From assembly GCA_964648335.1 (NCBI GenBank), contig CAZYLZ010000005.1, forward strand, positions 1-64,000: a stretch of 64,000 nt of DNA, in the 5' to 3' direction. Source of the DNA: CAZYLZ01 sp964648335 (GTDB lineage: Bacteria > Patescibacteriota > Minisyncoccia > Phycocordibacterales > UBA2100). A program made the position numbers and the translations under genes. Under the pieces are notes generated by a model, which saw only the letters and a list, made by a program, of their open reading frames with translations, was not told the origin of the DNA and made no database searches. Shown here piece by piece: positions 58,160 through 64,000 of the stretch. Each line of letters starts with the position of its first letter. Position 1 is the first letter of the stretch.

Positions 58160-60514
58160 ATGCACCTTTCAAAAGAACATATCGAGAAACTAGACGCCTA
58201 TTGGCGTGCGTCGAACTATCTTTCTGTTGGTCAAATCTACTTGCGTGAAAATCCCCTTCTACACGAGCCGCTCAAACTCGAGCACGTGAAGAAGATCCTA
58301 CTCGGCCACTGGGGTACGACGCCAGGACAGAATTTCATATACACGCACCTCAATCGCATCATCAAGGCGCATGACCTCAACATGATATATATCTCCGGTC
58401 CAGGCCATGGGGGTCCGGCGCTCGTCGCCCACACGTACCTCGAGGGATCGTACAGCGAGATATACCCAGACATCTCACGGAATGCGGCAGGTATGCAAAG
58501 ACTTTTCAAACAATTTTCATTCCCCGGCGGGATTCCAAGCCACGTATCTCCCGAATGTCCCGGCTCAATCCACGAAGGAGGCGAGCTCGGTTATTCGCTC
58601 AGTCACGCCTTCGGCGCGGCATTCGACAATCCCGATCTCATCGTGGCAACCATCGTGGGTGACGGCGAGGCCGAGACCGGCCCGTTGGCGACAGCATGGC
58701 ATTCGAACAAGTTCTTAAACCCCAAGACCGATGGCGTCGTGCTCCCCATACTCCACCTCAACGGATATAAGATCGCCAATCCAACAGTCCTCGCCCGCGT
58801 ATCGCATCTCGAACTGCAGCAGCTCTTCATGGGCTATGGCTGGACGCCGTACTTCGTCGAAGGAGACGATCCTGCTCATATGCATGCGCTTATGGCAGAA
58901 ACGCTCGACAAGGTGATGCACGACATTCGCACAATGAAGGAGAAGGCTGCCCTGGAAGACGAGCCTGCACGTCCTCGCTATCCCATGATCATCCTGCGCT
59001 CTCCTAAGGGATGGACAGGTCCGAAAGAAGTCGATGGAGTAGTGAACGAAGGCAGTTTCCGCTCGCATCAGGTTCCCTTTCCCGTCGATGCCGATCACAC
59101 CGAGAATATCGCCGTGCTCGAGACATGGCTCAAGAGTTACCGCCCAGAAGAGCTCTTCGATGCCGACGGAGCCCTCGTGCCACAACTCGCCGAACTGGCT
59201 CCCCAAGGGACACGCCGCATGGGCATGAACCCTCATGCAAACGGCGGGTTGCTTCTGCGCGATCTCCAGATGCCGGATTTTAGGAACTACGCGGTCCCGA
59301 CCGAGGCACCAGGAACCAAGAAAAGTTCGGACATGGCAGTCTTGGGCGAATTCTTGCGCGATGTGATCTCGCTCAATGAGGGTTCGCGTAACTTCCGCAT
59401 ATTCGGTCCTGACGAGACTGTCTCGAACCGACTTGGCAAGGTCTTCGAAGTCACCAACCGCCAATGGAATGCCGACCGGGACGAGAACGATGAATTCCTC
59501 GCGCATGATGGACGCGTCATGGAGATACTGAGCGAGCACCAATGCGAAGGATGGCTCGAGGGATACCTGCTCACCGGACGGCATGGCATGCTCAATAGCT
59601 ACGAGGCGTTCATTCACATCATCGACTCGATGTTCAATCAGCATGCGAAGTGGCTCAAGGTCACGCGCGGACTCGCATGGCGTCGTCCCATCGCATCTCT
59701 CAACATCCTCCTTGCATCGCACGTATGGCAACAAGCACATAACGGATTCACCCACCAAGACCCGGGTTTCCTCGACAACGTGGTCAATAAGAAAGCCGAG
59801 ATCGTGCGCGTGTACCTTCCGCCCGACTCCAACTGCCTTTTGTCGGTCTGGGATCACTGTCTGCGAAGCAAGCACTACGTCAACGTTGTGGTTGCGAGCA
59901 AGTATGTGTCGTATCAATGGCTCTCGATGGACGACGCAATAGTCCATTGCACCGAAGGGATCGGCATGTGGGCATGGGCTTCGAACGACTCCGAACACGA
60001 GCCCGATGTCGTGCTCGGATGTTGCGGAGATGTGCCGACACTCGAAACCCTCGCGGCCGTCTCCATCCTGCGCGAACACCTACCAGATTTACATGTGCGT
60101 GTTGTCAATGTGGTCGACCTCATGAAGCTCGAACGCCCCACCGAGCATCCGCACGGCCTCTCGGATAACGACTTCGATGCCCTGTTCACCAAGGACAAGC
60201 CGATCGTGTTCGCATTCCACGGTTATCCATGGCTCATTCACCGACTTACCTACCACCGTACCAATCATGCCAATCTCCACGTCCGCGGCTACGTCGAGGA
60301 AGGAACCATCACAACCGGATTCGACATGGCGGTGCTCAACAAGCTCGACCGCTTTCATCTAGTCCTCGATGTGATCGATCGCGTAGAGTCACTTGGCACC
60401 CGCGGCGACTACCTGCGCAAGCTCATGGAAGACAAGCTCATTGAGCACAAGCAATACATACGTGAGCACGGCGTCGACATGCCCGAGATCGTCGAGTGGC
60501 AATGGAAAGCATGA
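58160..60514 (+). CDS. xfp: Xylulose-5-phosphate/fructose-6-phosphate phosphoketolase
   Basis: A 784-residue TPP-dependent phosphoketolase. Recognisable blocks: YLRENPLL and LLGHWGTTPGQNFIY near the N-terminus, ISGPGHGGPALVAHTYLEGSY, GGIPSHVSPECPGSIHEGGE with the SLSHAFGAAFDNPDL loop, GDGEAETGPLATAWHSNKF (TPP-binding GDGE motif) and the C-terminal GYPWLIHRLTYHR. It splits xylulose-5-P or fructose-6-P into acetyl phosphate and a shorter sugar phosphate, here followed by ATP formation through ackA. No SD before the ATG; same transcript as ackA. Confidence 0.97.
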   Translation: MHLSKEHIEKLDAYWRASNYLSVGQIYLRENPLLHEPLKLEHVKKILLGHWGTTPGQNFIYTHLNRIIKAHDLNMIYISGPGHGGPALVAHTYLEGSYSEIYPDISRNAAGMQRLFKQFSFPGGIPSHVSPECPGSIHEGGELGYSLSHAFGAAFDNPDLIVATIVGDGEAETGPLATAWHSNKFLNPKTDGVVLPILHLNGYKIANPTVLARVSHLELQQLFMGYGWTPYFVEGDDPAHMHALMAETLDKVMHDIRTMKEKAALEDEPARPRYPMIILRSPKGWTGPKEVDGVVNEGSFRSHQVPFPVDADHTENIAVLETWLKSYRPEELFDADGALVPQLAELAPQGTRRMGMNPHANGGLLLRDLQMPDFRNYAVPTEAPGTKKSSDMAVLGEFLRDVISLNEGSRNFRIFGPDETVSNRLGKVFEVTNRQWNADRDENDEFLAHDGRVMEILSEHQCEGWLEGYLLTGRHGMLNSYEAFIHIIDSMFNQHAKWLKVTRGLAWRRPIASLNILLASHVWQQAHNGFTHQDPGFLDNVVNKKAEIVRVYLPPDSNCLLSVWDHCLRSKHYVNVVVASKYVSYQWLSMDDAIVHCTEGIGMWAWASNDSEHEPDVVLGCCGDVPTLETLAAVSILREHLPDLHVRVVNVVDLMKLERPTEHPHGLSDNDFDALFTKDKPIVFAFHGYPWLIHRLTYHRTNHANLHVRGYVEEGTITTGFDMAVLNKLDRFHLVLDVIDRVESLGTRGDYLRKLMEDKLIEHKQYIREHGVDMPEIVEWQWKA

Positions 60515-60524
60515 ATTGATGATA

Positions 60525-60553
60525 TGCAAAAGCCCCTTGATGGGGCCGTTGCA
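60525..60553 (+). terminator. Hairpin after xfp
   Basis: Stem TGCAA-aa-GCCCC / GGGGC-cg-TTGCA with a 5-nt loop but no T run, so terminator function is uncertain. Two more small hairpins (GCGCGC...GCGCGT) lie at 60580-60612 before the next gene. Confidence 0.45.
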
Positions 60554-60637
60554 TACAAGAGCGTGATTACTTAGCACCCACTAAGTCCGCGCGCGATATT
60601 TTATACGCGCGTTCTCCGTGCCTCTCGGCACTCTTCT

Positions 60638-61459
60638 CTAGTGTGAATGTTTCCACGCGCCTTCGGCCCGCGTGTATCGACTTTTTTTTCCAAGTATGAA
60701 ATCTTGATTGTCTTCGTGCCACGAATAGACGCTGATATCCACGTGTGGCTTGTCGATGGTGATCACGTTGAACGACTGCGGCTCACCGCGTACGCGCTCT
60801 GAAACGGTGCCCGACTGCACGGCCAGTCCATGCCGTTTGAGCGAGAGGAAGCGTTCAGATTTGGTGAGAACCGAATTGCGGTGGTAATGCCCAGAAAGGT
60901 ACATGTCGACGTTTCCCTCAGACAGTATCTCGAGCCCTTTCTTCGCGCGCATTGCTACGCGATGATCAAGGTGTGCTGTCGGCAAATCGAGCGGATGGTG
61001 TGTGACGACAATACGCGTCACCGCTTCGGGATGGCTCGCGAGCCACGCGCTCTTGAGCTTCGCCTCGCGCAGAGACACGCGTCCGTCCTTGATGCGTGAC
61101 GCCCTGACAGTATTGACACCGATTATCGCCAATTCTTCGTCCTGATACGCATCCTTCACAAACGGTGCGATGTATTTTTTGTACTTGCGGTAGGGATTGG
61201 CTGCACGCATGAGGGGCGAGTAGATCGGCGAGATGTCGTGGTTTCCCGGTATCACCACCGTCGGAATCTTCATGCGTTCGATCTGGCCCAAGAATACCTG
61301 TGCCGAGAGAAATTCTCGCTTTCGTGCCCGCTGCGTGAGGTCGCCGGAAATGACCAGGATGTCGGGCTTCGACGCAACGCATGCCCTCAGTATCTGCCGT
61401 ATGATTCTCTCGTCCACCCGTTCAAAATGGATGTCCGACATATGGAGTATGGTTCTCAT
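60638..61459 (-). CDS. Metallophosphoesterase
   Basis: A 273-residue calcineurin-like phosphoesterase: LHMSDIHFE (DxH), LVISGDLTQRARK (GDxT), VVIPGNHDIS (GNHD), IVVTHHPLDLP and LSGHYHRNSV (GHxH) in order. Substrate unknown; similar proteins include cAMP and nucleotide phosphodiesterases. The start was placed at ATG 61459, just before the DxH block. Confidence 0.93.
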   Translation of the reverse strand: MRTILHMSDIHFERVDERIIRQILRACVASKPDILVISGDLTQRARKREFLSAQVFLGQIERMKIPTVVIPGNHDISPIYSPLMRAANPYRKYKKYIAPFVKDAYQDEELAIIGVNTVRASRIKDGRVSLREAKLKSAWLASHPEAVTRIVVTHHPLDLPTAHLDHRVAMRAKKGLEILSEGNVDMYLSGHYHRNSVLTKSERFLSLKRHGLAVQSGTVSERVRGEPQSFNVITIDKPHVDISVYSWHEDNQDFILGKKSRYTRAEGAWKHSH

Positions 61460-61531
61460 GAAGCGTATACAGAGTACCTCGGACTTACGTTTCTGTGCAA
61501 GGCGAGGCCGCAAGCTGCATAAACGACATCG

Positions 61532-62752
61532 CTAGCGCGCCATTTCTTTCCAATTCCACAAGTCCCACACCGCAGCCGCAACATTCGACGGTTCGCCGTA
61601 GAGCGGTAGGTAGTGGAGGTCTATGAACGGAAGACTGTTGGCCTCGATAATACCCCAGAGTCCGTCCTCGGGTGCCACTAGCGGGTCGGGAGAGATGAGA
61701 TCGAAGCCGACGACAGGCACGAGGAGCGTCCGAGCTGCTCGCTCGACTGCTTCGCGTATCTTCGGATGCACGGTCGAGAGAATCTCGCGCGTCTCCCCGC
61801 CAAAGAGACGACCAGTGCGATGCGAAAGATCGACACTCTGTCCTTTAGGAAGCACCGAATCAAAGTTGTATCCTTGTCGCCTGAGGAACGCTTCATGCTC
61901 GTAGGTAAGCTCTACCGGCTGAACACGCTCATGGCGCGCGGTATTCTTGGTATCGACCAAAAGGCGGATAGTACTTGTCCCGTCGCCGACAACGCGTGGC
62001 GGATCGGCTTGGAAGAATCCAACGAGCGCGCCGTTTACGACTGTCGCCCGACAGACGCTGCCGCGCAGATGCTTCTGGACGATTACCCAGAAACAAATTT
62101 GCTTTGCCGAGAGAAACGCCTTAACGAGCTCTTCGTCGCTCGAGACAAACGTAGTGGTATGGCGTCCGCGTGATCCGACGCGCGGCTTCACTATGACGGT
62201 CCCGAGTTCGCGAAAGGCACGGCGCGCCTCTTCGAGCGTCGTTACGCTGAACGAGAGCGGAGACGCGAGCGACGCCGCCTGTAGCGTCCGTGCCAAGAGG
62301 TACTTGTCGTCGATCCACAGATACCCGCGCTGCTCAATGCCCGGAGGTATCGGCAGGCTGTCGAAGTAAAACCATGCGCCCCGTATGCGGGCCCGGTAGG
62401 TGTCGATCGGCTTTCCGTAGACACACACTTGCTCCATGAGCATGCCGCGCCGCTTCGCCTCTTCCCATATCACCTGCGAGCGATAGGTGGCTGCCTTGGT
62501 GTGATCGGGGTTGAACGCCGTGATGCGCATGGTGCGCGATATGAGGTAATGCACGAGCGCTATGCGTGATGTCGCCAAACGCGATAGCTCATGGATTCCG
62601 ATGAATGCACGGTATCGCGAGAGCTTGAGGTTCGCGATACTAAGTGCCACATCGGCACTACGCAATACCCAGGCAAGCTGGTGATTGACCGGACTGTTAC
62701 CGCATGCCTTGCAAGAGCCGACAGCTTCTTTGTATTCGGGAGTTGCTGTCAT
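61532..62752 (-). CDS. ATP-grasp ligase, cyanophycin-synthetase-like
   Basis: A 406-residue ATP-grasp enzyme. The N-terminus has a CKACG pair (residues about 14-18). ATP-grasp core: VIVKPRVGSRGRHTTTFVSS (ATP lysine and loop), RATVVNGALVGFFQADPPRVVGDG, the RRQGYNFDSVLPKGQSVDL block seen in cyanophycin synthetase and related ligases, and VVGFDLISPDP ... GIIEANSLPFIDLHYLP (metal-binding). It likely forms an amide bond on an amino acid or peptide; substrate unknown. A TGC-TATACT extended -10 lies 10 nt before the ATG, directly after the dinB terminator. Confidence 0.85.
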   Translation of the reverse strand: MTATPEYKEAVGSCKACGNSPVNHQLAWVLRSADVALSIANLKLSRYRAFIGIHELSRLATSRIALVHYLISRTMRITAFNPDHTKAATYRSQVIWEEAKRRGMLMEQVCVYGKPIDTYRARIRGAWFYFDSLPIPPGIEQRGYLWIDDKYLLARTLQAASLASPLSFSVTTLEEARRAFRELGTVIVKPRVGSRGRHTTTFVSSDEELVKAFLSAKQICFWVIVQKHLRGSVCRATVVNGALVGFFQADPPRVVGDGTSTIRLLVDTKNTARHERVQPVELTYEHEAFLRRQGYNFDSVLPKGQSVDLSHRTGRLFGGETREILSTVHPKIREAVERAARTLLVPVVGFDLISPDPLVAPEDGLWGIIEANSLPFIDLHYLPLYGEPSNVAAAVWDLWNWKEMAR

Positions 62753-62768
62753 ACGAGAAGATAGTATA

Positions 62769-62800
62769 GCAAAACAAGCCCCACGAATGTGGGGCTTGTT
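62769..62800 (-). terminator. Terminator downstream of dinB
   Basis: Minus-strand stem ACAAGCCCCAC/GTGGGGCTTGT followed by TTTGC; the ATP-grasp promoter starts immediately after. Confidence 0.85.
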
Positions 62801-62834
62801 CGGTATTAGTGGCCTCCAAAACGCATAGATGCAT

Positions 62835-62852
62835 TGGTTAACCGATTAACCA
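62835..62852. promoter_or_regulatory. 18-bp palindrome, possible operator
   Basis: TGGTTAA-ccga-TTAACCA, a perfect inverted repeat in the otherwise empty 120 bp between the dinB stop and its terminator. It is operator-like but has no adjacent promoter. Confidence 0.35.
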
Positions 62853-62924
62853 TTTAATTATCCCACGTTTATTCGGGTATTCGAGCCTGGGCTGTGCATA
62901 GCCACTTGGCGTGCGTCGGCACCT

Positions 62925-64000
62925 TCAATTCACGTTACCGAGCATCGGGATAGCAAGACGCCGACGCCTGGATTCTCCCTTGAAGAGATTCTTGGTCCTC
63001 TCGGAGAGGTCTCCCCGCTCGCCCAGGTGCGCTCCGTGCTTGTGCGCCAAGAAACTCGACCCTAAGAACACCGCATGCTTTCCAAAACGCGCACTCAGCT
63101 TGTCGACCGAGTCGTAGACCGCCTTGAGCGCCTGGGACTCGGTCACGGACCCAAAAAGATCAAGCTGTGGGTTCACGTTTTCCTCTAATCCCAAGAGCAT
63201 GATGCCGGTTGCTCGGTACTCCACCCCTTTTTTGAATACTCCGCCATAGTGAGTGCGTACGTGCCGCAAGATGTCCTGAGGAACCGCAGTCGGGCTCGAC
63301 AGCTTGAGCTCACAGGAATGGTAGTTGAAATCCTGCGTCTTCAAGAAGAAAGCTACATGCTTGGTAGTGAGGTTCCAGCGGCGTGCCTTGATACAGGCAT
63401 TTTCGATGTTCTTAGAGAGCTGCGCGAAGACAAAGTCTGGATCCTTCGACGGCGGCGTGAACGTCTTGGTCTTAGATATCGAGTAGTACGTATCGCGTCC
63501 TTCGCGGTCGATCTCGTTAACCACCTCTCCATTAAGCTCTTGCCAGATCTCGTAATAGGGCTTTGCTACGGTCTTTTTTACCCATTCCTCGTCTTTGCGT
63601 GCAAACTCGAGCGCGGTACGTATGCCGTGCTGCGCAAGGTGCGCCGCCGTATTGGGCCCTATGCCCCAGACCTTGATTGTGGGTGTCTTTGCCAAAAAAA
63701 GGTGCGCATCTTTGAGGGGTATCACCGTGAGACCCGAGGGTTTCTTCCACTTTGAGCCGATCTTCGCGAGCGCTTTGGTCGCCGAGAGCCCAATACTAAA
63801 TGTCATGCCTAGCTCGGAATCGAGGTCGTGTTTGATTCGTTCGGCCATTGTCGCATACGGCATGTGCAAGCTGGATCTGAGCCCTGTGAGATCTGCGAAG
63901 CATTCGTCGATAGAATATTCCTCTACAGTCGGCGTATAGCGTCTCACGATCGCGTACATGCGCTGCGAAAAAAGGCTGTACGTCTCGTAGTCGCTCGGCA
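62925..64000 (-). CDS. dinB: Y-family DNA polymerase (DinB/UmuC), N-terminus cut by window end
   Basis: Open to the window edge; the first codons inside read PSDYETYSLFSQR and continue into MYAIVRRYTPTVEEYSIDECFADLTG, which contains the catalytic SIDE acidic motif. Then IGLSATKALAKIGSKWKKP, the helix-hairpin-helix VWGIGPNTAAHLAQHGI, the little-finger domain, and a beta-clamp-binding motif PQLDLFGS near the C-terminus. A translesion polymerase. The missing part is the first palm/finger segment with the first catalytic Asp. The tail is Arg-rich (GESRRRRLAIP). Confidence 0.92.
   Translation of the reverse strand, partial: PSDYETYSLFSQRMYAIVRRYTPTVEEYSIDECFADLTGLRSSLHMPYATMAERIKHDLDSELGMTFSIGLSATKALAKIGSKWKKPSGLTVIPLKDAHLFLAKTPTIKVWGIGPNTAAHLAQHGIRTALEFARKDEEWVKKTVAKPYYEIWQELNGEVVNEIDREGRDTYYSISKTKTFTPPSKDPDFVFAQLSKNIENACIKARRWNLTTKHVAFFLKTQDFNYHSCELKLSSPTAVPQDILRHVRTHYGGVFKKGVEYRATGIMLLGLEENVNPQLDLFGSVTESQALKAVYDSVDKLSARFGKHAVFLGSSFLAHKHGAHLGERGDLSERTKNLFKGESRRRRLAIPMLGNVN

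Noticed and set aside
58715..60079. 454-codon minus-strand frame inside xfp
   Set aside because: It lies wholly within the phosphoketolase gene in the antisense direction and shows no family features.
1..64000. Genome-wide TGA recoding, prompted by the in-frame TGA at 35425
   Set aside because: Several confident genes end in TGA at the expected family length (for example the PEBP gene at 31196 and mreC), and another broken gene has TAA instead.

Overview
The window reads as a chromosomal scaffold from an ultra-small Patescibacteria (CPR) bacterium, most likely of the Parcubacteria/Paceibacteria lineage. This is inferred from the gene repertoire: a phosphoketolase plus acetate kinase pair, class I lysyl-tRNA synthetase, a compact prolyl-tRNA synthetase, a giant S74-chaperone surface protein, very small genes and many orphans. 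No rRNA or named marker was available to fix the genus. Three runs of exactly 100 N (7519-7618, 12413-12512, 50918-51017) are scaffold gaps of unknown true length.

Layout. 1-2.2 kb: LemA/TPM envelope genes. 2.3-6.5 kb: YqeY, an MFS-like protein, two coiled-coil membrane proteins, a CysQ-like phosphatase and a DKNYW protein. 7.7-14.6 kb: one giant surface protein split by a gap, flanked by tRNA-Ala and by tRNA-Pro/Pro/Val. 15-26 kb, minus strand: the core block lysS, greA, mrdA, mreD, mreC, mreB, proS, rseP, frr, a delta-prime-like gene and a second mreB. 27-30.6 kb: degenerate priA, def, fmt, an ncRNA candidate and hpf. 31.8-45.2 kb: an archipelago of short, mostly orphan genes, nearly all monocistronic with their own sigma70-type promoter, Shine-Dalgarno (SD) site and hairpin terminator. 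Known members are NUDIX proteins, DgkA, an M29 aminopeptidase and a phosphoglycerate-mutase-like protein. A rearranged tRNA-Asn locus lies inside it. 45.3-56.7 kb: a CtpA protease, a Tat lipoprotein, an HD hydrolase, an amidohydrolase, a histidine kinase/PAS/response-regulator cluster, a fibronectin-type secreted protein, a CheD-like protein, a nucleotidyltransferase and a peptidoglycan-binding protein. 56.9-60.5 kb: ackA-xfp. 60.6-64 kb: a metallophosphoesterase, an ATP-grasp ligase and a Y-family polymerase cut by the window end.

The most striking pattern is two kinds of gene start. About two dozen genes, mostly housekeeping, have only a -10 element (often extended, TGn-TATACT-like) ending about 6-8 nt before the start codon and no SD, so their mRNAs should be leaderless. 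About two dozen other transcription units, mostly accessory or orphan, have near-consensus TTGACA-16/17-TATAAT promoters, a proper leader with an SD, and usually a strong terminator. Energy metabolism visible here is the phosphoketolase to acetyl phosphate to acetate/ATP route. The cell-shape and wall block (two mreB, mreC, mreD, PBP2) implies a shaped, peptidoglycan-walled cell.
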